Shown: positions 46,074 through 59,653, counted from the first letter of the stretch. The stretch is 64,000 nucleotides of DNA from Sulfitobacter delicatus (GCF_900102535.1 NZ_FNBP01000005.1:124001-188000), one strand, 5' to 3'. Notes: generated from the letters alone by a model not told the origin. Numbers and translations are program-made.

Positions 46074-46927
46074 CCTTTACCACACGCTTTGCCCCATCGC
46101 CAACCGGGCCGCTCCATCTCGGACACGCCTATTCTGCGCTGCTGGCCTTTGAGATGGCCAAGGCCGAGGGCGGTCAGTTCCTCCTTCGCATCGAAGACAT
46201 TGACCAATCTCGCGCCCGCGCACATTGGGAAGCGCAGATCTACGATGACCTCGCTTGGCTTGGCCTTGAATGGCCCCAGCCCGTCATGCGTCAATCAGAT
46301 CGCATGGCCGCCTATCAGACGGCCTTAGACGCACTCTGGGACCGTGGCTTGCTCTATGCCTGCGCCTGCAAACGCCGCGACATCCTTGCAGCCAGCAGCG
46401 CGCCGCAGGAAGGGGCGGAACCGGTGTTTGGCCCCGATGGGATCGTCTACCCCGGAACCTGCCGCCATGCAGGACACCCTCGTGAGGCGGGCGCCTTGCG
46501 TTTGGACATTAGAAAGGCGCTACAAACACTTGAGGGAAAAGAATTAAACTTCGTCGAAGGAGGTAGCGGCCCCGAGGGAGAAAGCGGAGCTATTCCCGTT
46601 TCAAAGGACCTGCTGATCAACCATGTCGGCGACGTCGTCTTGGCGCGGCGGGACATGGGGACGTCCTATCACCTCTCAGTGGTGCTCGATGACGCCGCAC
46701 AGGCCGTCACCCATGTCGTCCGTGGGCGTGACCTTTTTGAGGCAACCTATATCCACATCTTGCTGCAAGCACTGCTCAGCCTGCCGACCCCGCACTATCA
46801 CCACCACCAATTGATCCGCGATGAGACGGGCAAACGTCTGGCCAAACGCGACGACGCCCGCGCCATCGCGCTCTATCGCGAGAATGGCTCGACGCCGCGA
46901 GATATCCGTGATATAATAGGCCTTTAG
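46070..46927 (+). CDS. gluQ: Glutamyl-queuosine tRNA(Asp) synthetase
   Basis: This 285-residue truncated glutamyl-tRNA synthetase-like enzyme attaches glutamate to queuosine 34 of tRNA(Asp). The HIGH-like motif is PLHLGHAY (about residue 14), and the KMSKS-like part is KRLAKRDDA near residue 256. The Cys pattern YACACKRRD, then GTCRHAG is the zinc site region of GluQRS. It starts at TTG overlapping the upstream stop. It lacks an anticodon-binding domain, as expected. Confidence 0.94.
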   Translation: MTFTTRFAPSPTGPLHLGHAYSALLAFEMAKAEGGQFLLRIEDIDQSRARAHWEAQIYDDLAWLGLEWPQPVMRQSDRMAAYQTALDALWDRGLLYACACKRRDILAASSAPQEGAEPVFGPDGIVYPGTCRHAGHPREAGALRLDIRKALQTLEGKELNFVEGGSGPEGESGAIPVSKDLLINHVGDVVLARRDMGTSYHLSVVLDDAAQAVTHVVRGRDLFEATYIHILLQALLSLPTPHYHHHQLIRDETGKRLAKRDDARAIALYRENGSTPRDIRDIIGL

Positions 46928-46936
46928 ACGGCGACG

Positions 46937-47296
46937 TTAAACTTCTGGCGACATCAGTTCGACTTCTTCGCCACCTTCCACCGCAGTGTAAAAGCAGCTG
47001 CGCCGCCCAGTGTGGCAGGCGGGTCCGGTTTGATCCACCAGCACCAGAAGGCAATCGCGGTCACAGTCCACCCGAAACTCCACCAGCTTCTGCACATTCC
47101 CGCTGGTCTCGCCTTTAACCCAAAAGGCCTGCCGCGAGCGGCTCCAATAGGTGACCTTGCCGCTCTCTAGCGTCCGCGCCACGCTTTCGGCGTTCATCCA
47201 TGCCATCATCAAGACTTCATGGGTCTCGGCATCCTGCGCAATGGCAGGAATAAGGCCCGCATCGTTGAACTTCAGGCTTGCAGGATCGAATGGCAT
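46937..47296 (-). CDS. hisI: Phosphoribosyl-AMP cyclohydrolase
   Basis: This 119-residue histidine-pathway enzyme opens the purine ring of phosphoribosyl-AMP. It has [29 protein letters not shown], with the Zn-binding cysteines and Mg-binding aspartates of the family. I chose the ATG at 47296, which has AGGGGG upstream. It is convergent with gluQRS. HisE is not fused to it, as is usual in alphaproteobacteria. Confidence 0.96.
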   Translation of the reverse strand: MPFDPASLKFNDAGLIPAIAQDAETHEVLMMAWMNAESVARTLESGKVTYWSRSRQAFWVKGETSGNVQKLVEFRVDCDRDCLLVLVDQTGPACHTGRRSCFYTAVEGGEEVELMSPEV

Positions 47297-47371
47297 GGGG
47301 CACCCCCTGAGAAATATTTGCATCTGCGTCTGCGGCGCTTATGTAGGGTTTTGATACGAAAAGGAACAGCC

Positions 47372-47833
47372 ATGTCGGATGAGACGGACCTCATCAAGCT
47401 CTACTCCGCGCGCATTCTGGCGCTGGCGGCAGACATCCCGCATCTGGGCCGCATGGAAGACCCTCAAGCCAGCGTAAAGCGCCGCTCGCCGCTCTGTGGC
47501 TCCACGGTGACCGTGGACGTGCGCATGGAAGACGGCCATCTGGCCGAGATGAAGCAGGACGTGAAAGCCTGTGCCTTGGGCCAGGCCGCTGCCGCCGTCG
47601 TGGGCGCCGCCGCGCCTGGCAGCACCTCCGCTCAGGTCACCCGTGCGCGCGACCAGTTGCGCGCCATGCTCAAGGGCGAAGGCCCCGCTCCCGAAGCGCC
47701 CTTCGACGGGCTTGAGGTCCTGACCCCTGCCACGGCCTACAAAAACCGCCATGCCTCGATCATGCTCAGCCTTGAGGCGCTAAATGAGGCGATGCAACAG
47801 GCCGAAGCGCCGGCGGGCATTAGCGAATTGTAA
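47372..47833 (+). CDS. NifU/IscU-like iron-sulfur scaffold homologue lacking the third Cys
   Basis: This 153-residue protein has the IscU/NifU-N fold, with Cys42 (PLCGSTVTV) and Cys67 (VKACALGQAAA) in the expected places. The third ligand site reads RHASIM with Ala128 where IscU has Cys after His. It therefore keeps two cysteines plus His127. It may be a scaffold with different chemistry, or an assembly adaptor. It lies upstream of the chemoreceptor gene and near hisI. Confidence 0.85.
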   Translation: MSDETDLIKLYSARILALAADIPHLGRMEDPQASVKRRSPLCGSTVTVDVRMEDGHLAEMKQDVKACALGQAAAAVVGAAAPGSTSAQVTRARDQLRAMLKGEGPAPEAPFDGLEVLTPATAYKNRHASIMLSLEALNEAMQQAEAPAGISEL

Positions 47834-47881
47834 GCAAAATCGTGACAAAGGCTTTGGGAGCTTTTCTTTCCCGAGGTTTCC

Positions 47882-49276
47882 ATGACTTTGCACAGCCCGC
47901 TTCGCCCATCGCCGGATTTGGACCGTCTGGCAGACTCCGCCGCCGCACTGGGCTACGAAATTGTCGACATCGTCGGCTTTCTCGACCTCGTTGAACTACA
48001 CGCTCGCAACCAGCGCGGCTTGCTGAGCACGCTGGGGCAAAGCGCCGGGGATGTCATCGCCGCCAACGGCGACGTGCGTCAACGGGTTGAGGCCTTGGGC
48101 GCGACCTCGGAACAGGCGCTGCGCGAGGTGCAATCCTCGGTCGGGATGGTCCGCACCGCGGGTGGCAAAACGCGGGACGTGGCGGTTTGGGTCAAGGCGC
48201 TGGCAGATCGCACCGATGCGGTGGGCGAAACCTTAAAAGCGGTCAAGGCCAACAACAGCCAGATCGCCCAGATTGCGACGCAGGTTAACACCTTGGCGAT
48301 TAACGCCAAAATCGAAGCGGCGCGGGCTGGGGAAGCAGGGCGTGGCTTTGCCGTGGTGGCCGATGCGATCAACGATCTGTCGCAGAAGACGCGGACAGCA
48401 GCCAAGCAGATTTCCGAAAACATCGAATCCCTCACCGGCTGGATCGACGATCTCGGGCAAGAGGCTGAGACAGTGGCCGATGACGCGGGTCAGGTGCTGG
48501 ATACGTCGGCGGAGACCGACACCGCCCTTGGCAGAATGGAAAGCACGATCCAAAGCGAGCACGAGCAAACCCTGCGCATTGCCAGCAGCGCAGAACGCGC
48601 GCAGTCGGCCTTGGTTCAGTTGCAGCCTGCCGTGCAGGACATCGACGCCACGGTGCGCGAAACCTCGGACGGGATAGAGACCGCCCATGCGCGGATGCTA
48701 AAGCTGATCGACGCCTCCGAGCATATCGTTCAATCAGTGGCGAGCCTCGGCGGCACATCGGTCGATGCGCCTTTCATCGCCTATGTGCAGAAGACCGCGC
48801 AGGCGATCTCGGATGCCTTTGATGCCGCGATGGCCCGGGGGGAGCTTTCGGACACGCAGTTGTTCGACCGACAATATCAGGAAATCAGGGGCAGCGCCCC
48901 CGCGCAGTTCACCACCCGCGCGCTTGGCTTTCTCGACCAACTGCTGCCGCAGTTTCAGGAACCTGCGCTGGACTTCGACAGCAAGGTGGTCTTTTGCGCC
49001 GCGGTGGATGTGAACGGGTATTTGCCCACCCACAATCGCGTTTTTTCGCAGCCGCAAGGCAGCGACGTGGTCTGGAACACCGCGCATTGCCGCAACCGTC
49101 GCATCTTTGATGACCGTGTGGGGCTGAAGGCCGGGCGCAACACTGAGCCCTTCCTCTTGCAGGTCTATCGCCGTGATATGGGCGGCGGGGAGTTCCGTGT
49201 GATGAAAGACCTCTCTGCACCGATCTGTGCAGGCGGGCGGCACTGGGGCGCGTTGCGACTGGCCTATAGCCGCTGA
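47882..49276 (+). CDS. Soluble methyl-accepting chemotaxis protein
   Basis: This 464-residue chemoreceptor has no transmembrane segment, so it senses in the cytoplasm. The signalling hairpin tip is INAKIEAARAGEAGRGFAVVADAIN (around residues 138 to 162). A coiled coil fills residues about 60 to 280. The C-terminal 160 residues form a small sensor-like domain (FCAAVDVNGYLPTHN, then NTAHCRNRRIFDDR and LLQVYRRDMGGG), similar to cytoplasmic Cache-type ends. The ligand is unknown. Confidence 0.9.
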   Translation: MTLHSPLRPSPDLDRLADSAAALGYEIVDIVGFLDLVELHARNQRGLLSTLGQSAGDVIAANGDVRQRVEALGATSEQALREVQSSVGMVRTAGGKTRDVAVWVKALADRTDAVGETLKAVKANNSQIAQIATQVNTLAINAKIEAARAGEAGRGFAVVADAINDLSQKTRTAAKQISENIESLTGWIDDLGQEAETVADDAGQVLDTSAETDTALGRMESTIQSEHEQTLRIASSAERAQSALVQLQPAVQDIDATVRETSDGIETAHARMLKLIDASEHIVQSVASLGGTSVDAPFIAYVQKTAQAISDAFDAAMARGELSDTQLFDRQYQEIRGSAPAQFTTRALGFLDQLLPQFQEPALDFDSKVVFCAAVDVNGYLPTHNRVFSQPQGSDVVWNTAHCRNRRIFDDRVGLKAGRNTEPFLLQVYRRDMGGGEFRVMKDLSAPICAGGRHWGALRLAYSR

Positions 49277-49287
49277 TCCCACTGCAC

Positions 49288-49322
49288 AAAAAAACGCCGC
49301 ACATCCAAAGGGATGGCGGCGT
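49288..49322 (-). terminator. Rho-independent terminator of the leftward small-protein transcript
   Basis: On the minus strand ACGCCGC-CATCC (49322 to 49311) and GGATG-T-GCGGCGT (49306 to 49294) form a 12-bp stem with one bulged base, followed by T7 (A-run at 49288 to 49294). It ends the leftward transcript that starts near 49.6 kb. The + strand lacks a T-run there, so it does not terminate the chemoreceptor gene. Confidence 0.8.
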
Positions 49323-49439
49323 CAGTCGGCATAACTCATGTGGGACCCACGTTGTCGGCAAAGCCGACGGACAGGCATGTCGGTGCATCAAATTGGGACG
49401 GATGCAATCTGACAACGCGGCATGAGAGCCTGAGGCAAC

Positions 49440-49568
49440 TCAGACAAAGGCGGGCAGATGTAAGCCAACCACCAACATTACGATCAAAGCTGCCGCACCT
49501 GCGGCGTCCTGAAGCAATGTATCCTGCGACCGTGCCGCGATGGATTTGAGTGTTTGGAATGTCATCAT
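49440..49568 (-). CDS. LexA-box-associated 42-residue membrane protein
   Basis: This short ORF begins MMTFQTLKSIAARSQDTLL and has one hydrophobic segment (AAALIVMLVVGLHLPAFV) to its end. A strong AGGAGG lies seven bases before the ATG at 49568. A LexA box lies 56 bases upstream, so expression is probably induced by DNA damage. I do not recognise a named family. Its size, single span and probable SOS control recall division inhibitors such as Caulobacter SidA or type-I toxins such as TisB, but there is no sequence-level proof. Confidence 0.75.
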   Translation of the reverse strand: MMTFQTLKSIAARSQDTLLQDAAGAAALIVMLVVGLHLPAFV

Positions 49569-49623
49569 CTGCTCACCTCCTCTTTGTTGCTCCTTTGTTC
49601 TCATTTACCACGTATTAAGTAAA

Positions 49624-49648
49624 GAACTTTTTGAGAACATTCGCGAAC
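49624..49648 (-). promoter_or_regulatory. LexA box (GTTC-N7-GTTC) of the small membrane protein gene
   Basis: On the minus strand GTTC-TCAAAAA-GTTC matches the alphaproteobacterial LexA box exactly (GAAC at 49624 and 49635 on the + strand). A third GTTC lies six bases further out (GAAC at 49645). It also lies directly 5' to the recG stop side, but the divergent geometry and distance favour the small gene. Confidence 0.75.
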
Positions 49649-49666
49649 AAAAAGGACGGAAAGCAT

Positions 49667-53932
<4,266 letters not shown>

Positions 53933-53948
53933 TAGCGATTTCAGGCCA

Positions 53949-54656
53949 TCAGGCGCTTGCAGCGAGGTTCATCGACGCAGGCTCAGGATCACGGAGCACA
54001 TAGCCCCGCCCCCAGACCGTTTCGATATAGTTCTCGCCCCCGGTCGCGAGGCTCAGCTTCTTACGCAGCTTACAAATAAAGACATCGATGATCTTCAACT
54101 CGGGCTCGTCCATACCGCCATAAAGGTGGTTGAGGAACATCTCTTTGGTCAGCGTCGTGCCCTTGCGCAGGCTCAACAATTCCAACATCTGATATTCCTT
54201 GCCGGTCAGATGCACCGGATTGTCATTCACGCTGACCGTCTTGGCATCAAGGTTCACGGCGATCTGCCCCGTCTCAATCACCGACTGCGAATGCCCCTTG
54301 GAGCGTCGAATAATCGCGTGGATCCGCGCCACCAGCTCTTCACGGTGGAAGGGTTTCGTCAAATAATCATCCGCACCAAAGCCAAAGCCGCGTATCTTGT
54401 TCTCGGTGTCATCAGCGCCCGACAGGATGAGAATCGGTGTCTCGATCCGGCTGAGCCGCAACTGCCGCAGCACCTCATGACCGTTCATATCCGGCAAATC
54501 GAGGTCAAGCAGGATCAAATCATAGTCATAAAGCTTCGCCAGATCGATCCCCTCTTCCCCGAGGTCCGTGGCGTAGACGTTGAGATTCGCATGGGTCAGC
54601 ATCAGTTCAATGCTGCGCGAGGTCGTAGGGTCATCTTCAACAAGCAGTACACGCAT
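53949..54656 (-). CDS. ctrA: Cell-cycle response regulator CtrA
   Basis: This 235-residue OmpR-type regulator has the phospho-acceptor Asp51 in ILLDLDLPD, as in Caulobacter CtrA, and the DNA-binding winged helix with [24 protein letters not shown] and [15 protein letters not shown] chose the ATG at 54656 (MRVLLVEDD), which has GGAG seven bases upstream. A CtrA-type TTAA-N7-TTAC site sits upstream, which fits autoregulation. In Rhodobacteraceae CtrA controls motility, quorum-sensing outputs and gene transfer agents more than the cell cycle. Confidence 0.97.
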   Translation of the reverse strand: MRVLLVEDDPTTSRSIELMLTHANLNVYATDLGEEGIDLAKLYDYDLILLDLDLPDMNGHEVLRQLRLSRIETPILILSGADDTENKIRGFGFGADDYLTKPFHREELVARIHAIIRRSKGHSQSVIETGQIAVNLDAKTVSVNDNPVHLTGKEYQMLELLSLRKGTTLTKEMFLNHLYGGMDEPELKIIDVFICKLRKKLSLATGGENYIETVWGRGYVLRDPEPASMNLAASA

Positions 54657-54709
54657 TCGGGTTCTCCGGCTCAACAGGGGGCGATTAACGTGATCCTGAG
54701 CAAAAAAGG

Positions 54710-54724
54710 TTAACTACCCGTTAC
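54710..54724 (-). promoter_or_regulatory. Candidate CtrA-binding site upstream of ctrA
   Basis: On the + strand TTAA (54710 to 54713), seven bases, then TTAC (54721 to 54724) fits the CtrA box TTAA-N7-TTAA with one mismatch. A further TTAA (54685 to 54688) lies 25 bases closer to the gene. It is between sciP and ctrA, so either autoregulation or control of the operon is possible. Confidence 0.55.
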
Positions 54725-54751
54725 CGATACTGATCAAGCTATCACAACAAC

Positions 54752-55045
54752 CTAAAGTTGTCTATACTTCTGTAGCGCAGTGGCCTTCAGCGCAGCCTCT
54801 CCATGCTCCGTAACTGCCCGCAACCATTCCATAAATTCACCATCGCTAATGCCATAACGCTCCAGTGCTTCGGACTGTGTGATCAACCCATAGACCACCC
54901 CGCGCACCACCGCCGCTTTGCGCGATGCGACCCAGCGGCGTGTTTCCGGCGGCGGGAGATCGGCGCGCGACATAACGCTGCCGTCCGCCAATGTGACGGA
55001 CCGCGGGCCGTCGACTTTTTTCAGGTACATCACATTATCCGCCAT
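54752..55045 (-). CDS. sciP: CtrA inhibitor SciP (DUF1153)
   Basis: This 97-residue protein has the DUF1153/SciP pattern KVDGPRSVTLADGSVMSRADLPPPETRRWVASRKAAVV, with a Cro-like helix-turn-helix (ITQSEALERYGISDGEFMEWL). In Caulobacter SciP binds DNA next to CtrA and keeps CtrA-bound promoters off in early cycle. Here sciP lies directly upstream of ctrA on the same strand, unlike the Caulobacter arrangement. Confidence 0.93.
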   Translation of the reverse strand: MADNVMYLKKVDGPRSVTLADGSVMSRADLPPPETRRWVASRKAAVVRGVVYGLITQSEALERYGISDGEFMEWLRAVTEHGEAALKATALQKYRQL

Positions 55046-55151
55046 TGCTTTGGCGTCTTAATGCCCCCATCTGCCTTAACGGGGGGTGAAGCTGGCCCTT
55101 GTGACTAACTCGCATTTTCCTATATTCCCCCACAAACCCCCGGAGACCGCC

Positions 55152-56294
55152 ATGCCCCTCGATCAGACCCCGCCGCTCAATTCGCTTGGATTCGCCAAAG
55201 CCCCCGCCGATACGCGGGTGGTCGTGGCGATGTCTGGCGGTGTGGACAGCTCGGTGGTGGCCGCGATGCTGGCCGACGAAGGCTATGACGTCGTGGGCGT
55301 CACGCTTCAGCTCTATGACCACGGCGCCGCGCTGGCCAAAAAAGGCGCCTGCTGTGCGGGTGTCGACATCCAAGACGCCCGCCGCGTGGCCGAGGAAATG
55401 GGCTTTCCGCACTATGTACTGGACTATGAAAACGTCTTCAAAGACGCGGTGATCGACGAATTTGCCGACAGCTACCTTGGCGGCGCAACCCCCGTGCCCT
55501 GCATCCGCTGCAACGAACGCGTAAAGTTCAAAGACCTGCTTGAGACCGCGAAGGATCTCGAGGCCGACTGCATGGCCACCGGCCATTACATCCAGCGCAA
55601 GATGGGCGAAAACGGCCCGGAACTACACGCGGCCGCCGACGGCAACCGCGACCAGAGCTATTTCCTCTTCTCCACCACCGAAGAGCAGCTCTCCTACCTG
55701 CGCTTCCCGCTGGGCCATCTGCCGAGCAAGGACGACACGCGCGCCTTGGCGGCGAAATACGGGCTGGTCGTGGCCGACAAACCTGACAGCCAAGACATCT
55801 GCTTTGTCCCCAATGGCGACTATGCCTCCGTGATCCGCAAACTGCGCCCCGAGGCCGCCGATCCGGGCAATATCGTCGATACCGACGGCAATGTGCTGGC
55901 GACACATGAGGGCGTGATCCACTACACCATCGGCCAACGCCGCGGCCTCGGCATCGGCGGTCTGGCCGATCCGCTTTATGTGGTGAAACTGGATGCCGAG
56001 CGCAAAGAAGTCGTCGTCGGCCCGAAATCCATGCTCGCCACCCGCAAAATCCCGGTGCGCGAGATCAACTGGCTGGGCGACGCACCACTGATGTCACAGG
56101 CCGAATGGCCCATCGCCGTGCGCGTGCGCTCTACCCGCCCGCCGCGCGATGCCATCCTGCGCCCGATCTCCGAGACCGAAGCCGAGGTCGAACTGCTGAC
56201 TGCTGAAGAAGGCGTCTCCCCCGGCCAAGCCTGCGTCTTCTACGACCCCGAAAGCACGCGCATCTTCGGCGGCGGCTGGATCCACCGCGGCTGA
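55152..56294 (+). CDS. mnmA: tRNA 2-thiouridylase MnmA
   Basis: This 380-residue enzyme thiolates U34 of tRNA(Lys/Glu/Gln). The PP-loop is [13 protein letters not shown] (about residue 25), the catalytic Cys are in [14 protein letters not shown] and in [16 protein letters not shown] DSQDICFV, and the ATG at 55152 gives the family start after GGAGA. The C-terminal domain ends normally. It is divergent from sciP, with 106 bases between. Confidence 0.97.
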   Translation: MPLDQTPPLNSLGFAKAPADTRVVVAMSGGVDSSVVAAMLADEGYDVVGVTLQLYDHGAALAKKGACCAGVDIQDARRVAEEMGFPHYVLDYENVFKDAVIDEFADSYLGGATPVPCIRCNERVKFKDLLETAKDLEADCMATGHYIQRKMGENGPELHAAADGNRDQSYFLFSTTEEQLSYLRFPLGHLPSKDDTRALAAKYGLVVADKPDSQDICFVPNGDYASVIRKLRPEAADPGNIVDTDGNVLATHEGVIHYTIGQRRGLGIGGLADPLYVVKLDAERKEVVVGPKSMLATRKIPVREINWLGDAPLMSQAEWPIAVRVRSTRPPRDAILRPISETEAEVELLTAEEGVSPGQACVFYDPESTRIFGGGWIHRG

Positions 56295-56380
56295 TCTCTT
56301 TTTGGCCAAAAATACTTTGGGGAGTTTGAGGGGCAACGCCCCTCAATCATCTTATATAGAAATGCGCGGTACGCGCCCCT

Positions 56381-57532
56381 TCAAAGCCGCGCCAAGACCG
56401 CCCGCGCCGCCCGAAGCCCCGGCGCCTCACCGCCCTGCCCCAAACGCTCCATCGTCAGTGCCATCGCGTCCTTCTGCGCGCCGGGCGCGCGCAATACACG
56501 TAAGACGCCTTCCGCAATCGGACCGGGCCGGCAATTCGCGCCGATGAACTCCGGCACGGTGCGACTTTCCGACACCAAATTAACCAGCGTCACCGTATCC
56601 ACCCGCAACATCCGTCCGATGATCTGACGGCTGATCCAACTCATGTCATAAGCGATCACCATCGGCGTGCTCACAGCGGCCAATTCCAATGACACCGTCC
56701 CGGACGCCGCCAAAGCCACATCCGCCGCCCGAAACGCCGCACGTTTGGTCGCGGCGAACACGTCCGCCTCCTGCTCACGCGGGTCCAGCACCACGGGCTT
56801 GCCCGCCCAATTGCGTGTCGCCTGTTTGACCAGCGCCGCCACGGGGGAAGCCGCAGGCACCACCACGCGCAGCGACGGCTCCGCCTCGACCAACCGCGCC
56901 ACGACCTGTTGGAACACCGGGGCCAACCGGGTGACTTCACCCCGACGTGAACCGGGCAAAACCAGCAACATGGGCGCGTCGCTCAGGTGATGTTCCGCGC
57001 GAAAGGCTGCGGCCTCGGCATCATCGGCCAAAGGTTCGGCCACCACCGGGTGCCCGACAAAATCGCAGGCCATGCCCGCAGCTTCCATATAGGGCGGCTC
57101 GAAGGGGAAAAGCGCCAACACATGATCGACGTAGCGCGCCATCTTCTCGGCCCGGCCGGGGCGCCAAGCCCAAACGGTGGGGGCTACGTAATGCACGGTG
57201 CGGATGTTGGATTTCTCCTTCACCTTCCGCGCCACGCGCAGCGAAAAATCCGGGCTGTCGATGGTGATCAGCACATCCGGCGCGGTGTCGATCACCGCCT
57301 GCGCGGTCTCGTTGATCCGGGCCATGAGCGCGCGGTATTTCGGCAGGATCTCGGCCAGACCCATGACGCTCAACTCGTCCATGTCAAAGCGGCTTTCCAG
57401 CCCCTGCGCCATCATCTGCGGCCCGCCAATGCCGTCGAAGGTCAAATCGGGGCGCAATTCCTTCAACCCCGCCATCAAAGCGCCGCCCAAACGGTCGCCC
57501 GACGGCTCTCCGGCGAGGATAAACACCTTCAT
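56381..57532 (-). CDS. lpxB: Lipid-A-disaccharide synthase
   Basis: This 383-residue glycosyltransferase joins lipid X and UDP-diacylglucosamine. It opens MKVFILAGEPSGDRLGG and has HYVAPTVWAWRPGRAEKMA and LVLPGSRRGEV, all LpxB signatures. The ATG at 57532 overlaps the lpxI stop by ATGA. It is the last gene of the bamA-skp-fabZ-lpxA-lpxI-lpxB run. Confidence 0.97.
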   Translation of the reverse strand: MKVFILAGEPSGDRLGGALMAGLKELRPDLTFDGIGGPQMMAQGLESRFDMDELSVMGLAEILPKYRALMARINETAQAVIDTAPDVLITIDSPDFSLRVARKVKEKSNIRTVHYVAPTVWAWRPGRAEKMARYVDHVLALFPFEPPYMEAAGMACDFVGHPVVAEPLADDAEAAAFRAEHHLSDAPMLLVLPGSRRGEVTRLAPVFQQVVARLVEAEPSLRVVVPAASPVAALVKQATRNWAGKPVVLDPREQEADVFAATKRAAFRAADVALAASGTVSLELAAVSTPMVIAYDMSWISRQIIGRMLRVDTVTLVNLVSESRTVPEFIGANCRPGPIAEGVLRVLRAPGAQKDAMALTMERLGQGGEAPGLRAARAVLARL

Positions 57533-58326
57533 GCCACGTCTCCCCGCACCCAAAGGACCAGCCCCAATTCATCCGCCAGCGCCGCGCAACGCTCTTGCTC
57601 CAGCACGATGACCCCCTCAGCGGCCACCACAACCCCGGCAAGCCCCGCCGCATGGGCGGCGCGCAGCGTGTCCGGCCCGATGGTCGGCAAATCAATCTCG
57701 CGCAACTGGCCGGTCTTTGGCCCTTTGCACAGCACCGCACGCGCCCCGCGCACGCGCTCAGGCAGACTTGCCAGCAGGTGATCCGTGCCACCGATGGCCT
57801 CGATCCCATAGACCTGCTCACCGCCGATCACACAGGCCTGCCCGATGTCGAGCGCCGCAAGCCCCCCCAGCACCGCCGCCCCGCGCGCGGCGTCCCGGCG
57901 CATCTGGTCGTCAGGCTGGGCAGCCGAGAGCACCCCGGCGGTGACCACCAGCCCCGGCACCAGCGCATCGGCACCAACTACCGTCAGCCCATGCTCTTCG
58001 AATATCGTCTTGATCACCTCAAGCGCACCATTGTCGCCTGACGCCAGCGCGGCCTGAAACTGCGGCACCAGCGGCGCGGTGCGTGCATCCAGCCGGGCCG
58101 GGTCCAACTGCGGGCGGTCAATCGCGCCGCAGAGGCAGACCTCATTAATCCCGGCAGCGGTCAGATGCGCGAGCAGGCTGCCCAAGGTCTCCAACCGGAA
58201 CGTCAGGTCCGCCTTCAGCCCCTTAGGGTCACACCCTTCATAGACGCAAACCAAAGGCGGCTCGGCCTGCGCCGCCGCCACCCGCGCGGGCAAAGACCCG
58301 CGCCCGGCGATCAGCGCGAGGGTCAT
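57529..58326 (-). CDS. lpxI: UDP-2,3-diacylglucosamine diphosphatase LpxI
   Basis: This 265-residue enzyme cleaves UDP-diacylglucosamine to lipid X. It shows the LpxI opening LALIAGRGSLPARVA and the later GGTDHLLASL and KGPKTGQLREIDLPTIGPDTL stretches. LpxI replaces LpxH in alphaproteobacteria. It overlaps lpxA and lpxB by ATGA on both sides. Confidence 0.95.
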   Translation of the reverse strand: MTLALIAGRGSLPARVAAAQAEPPLVCVYEGCDPKGLKADLTFRLETLGSLLAHLTAAGINEVCLCGAIDRPQLDPARLDARTAPLVPQFQAALASGDNGALEVIKTIFEEHGLTVVGADALVPGLVVTAGVLSAAQPDDQMRRDAARGAAVLGGLAALDIGQACVIGGEQVYGIEAIGGTDHLLASLPERVRGARAVLCKGPKTGQLREIDLPTIGPDTLRAAHAAGLAGVVVAAEGVIVLEQERCAALADELGLVLWVRGDVA

Positions 58327-59105
58327 TTCGGGGTCAGAAAATGGCGACCCGTGTCGGCCATGACGAAATCGGTGATCTGGCGCACATAGTCGCTCTGGGT
58401 TTCATCCGCCAAACGTTTCGCCCGGTCCGAGAATGTCCCCTCGCCCTGCGCCAACATCTGAAACGCGGCCCGCAGCGCGGTGATATCTGCCCGCGACACG
58501 CCTGCACGCTTAAGGCCCACAAGGTTCAGCCCATCCAGATCGCCCCGCGGCGCCTGCACCAGCCCGTAGGGGATCACATCATTGGTCACCATCGTGACGG
58601 CACCAATAATCGCGCCCTGCCCGATGCGCACCCACTGGTGAATGCCCGACAAACCGCCGATGATGACGTCATCCTCAAGCACACAATGCCCGGCCACGGC
58701 GGCGCTATTCACCACAATCACCCGGTCGCCCACAATCGCATCATGGGCAATGTGGCAGCCCGCCATGAACAGCCCGTCGTCGCCCACACGGGTCACGCCG
58801 CCACCGCCCTCGGTGCCGCAGTTCATCGTGACATGCTCGCGGATGCGATTGCGCTCGCCAATGACCAGACGGCTGGCCTCGCCCTTGAACTTCAGGTCCT
58901 GCGGGATCTCGCCAATCACCGCGAAAGGAAAGATCACCGTGCCCGCGCCAACCTCAGTCCGGCCCGTGACGACGACATGGGATTTCAACTCCACATCGGC
59001 TTTCAGCACGACCTCCGGGCCGACCAGACAGAAAGGACCAACCTTCGCCGAAGGGTCGACCTGCGCGCCCTCCTCGACCACGGCACTGGGGTGGATATTG
59101 CTCAT
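58323..59105 (-). CDS. lpxA: UDP-N-acetylglucosamine acyltransferase
   Basis: This 260-residue left-handed beta-helix enzyme adds the first 3-hydroxyacyl chain to UDP-GlcNAc. The hexapeptide repeats run through residues 3 to 185, and the catalytic His is in [13 protein letters not shown]. It overlaps fabZ and lpxI by ATGA, typical of this operon. Confidence 0.96.
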   Translation of the reverse strand: MSNIHPSAVVEEGAQVDPSAKVGPFCLVGPEVVLKADVELKSHVVVTGRTEVGAGTVIFPFAVIGEIPQDLKFKGEASRLVIGERNRIREHVTMNCGTEGGGGVTRVGDDGLFMAGCHIAHDAIVGDRVIVVNSAAVAGHCVLEDDVIIGGLSGIHQWVRIGQGAIIGAVTMVTNDVIPYGLVQAPRGDLDGLNLVGLKRAGVSRADITALRAAFQMLAQGEGTFSDRAKRLADETQSDYVRQITDFVMADTGRHFLTPK

Positions 59106-59572
59106 GCCGCGTCCTGTGGCAGGTCCATCATCGCCATGAACTCGGCCTCGGCGGCCATTTCGCCCTCAACCGTGGCCACACCGCCAAATTTCCAGATCTT
59201 CGCACCGGGTTTACCGCGCAGGGTCTTGAGATCCATCCGCAGCACATCGCCGGGGCCGACCTTGCGGCGGAACTTACATTTGTCGATCGACATGAAGTAA
59301 ATCAACATGTTGCGGTCTTCCATGCCAAGGGCGGCACCAACCATGACGCCTGCGGTCTGGGCCATCGCTTCAACAATGGTCACACCCGGCATGATCGGCG
59401 TGCCGGGGAAGTGACCCTGAAAATGCGGCTCGTTCATGGTGACGTTTTTATAACCAACAGCCGATGTGGTGCCGTTGATTTCTTCAACCTTGTCGACCAG
59501 CAAAAACGGGTAACGGTGCGGCAGAATGCGCTGGATCAATTGAATATCGGCGCGCAGCAACTCTTCGGTCAT
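59102..59572 (-). CDS. fabZ: 3-hydroxyacyl-ACP dehydratase FabZ
   Basis: This 156-residue hotdog enzyme dehydrates 3-hydroxyacyl-ACP. The catalytic pattern is [27 protein letters not shown] (about residues 56 to 82), with [19 protein letters not shown] at the start. It overlaps lpxA by ATGA. Confidence 0.97.
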   Translation of the reverse strand: MTEELLRADIQLIQRILPHRYPFLLVDKVEEINGTTSAVGYKNVTMNEPHFQGHFPGTPIMPGVTIVEAMAQTAGVMVGAALGMEDRNMLIYFMSIDKCKFRRKVGPGDVLRMDLKTLRGKPGAKIWKFGGVATVEGEMAAEAEFMAMMDLPQDAA

Positions 59573-59653
59573 GGACTGTCCTTTGTCTCAGGGGCTACCC
59601 GAATGGCTACCAATTCGCGCGCAAAGGGGCAAGCAGCGCAGGGCGGTTGCCGC

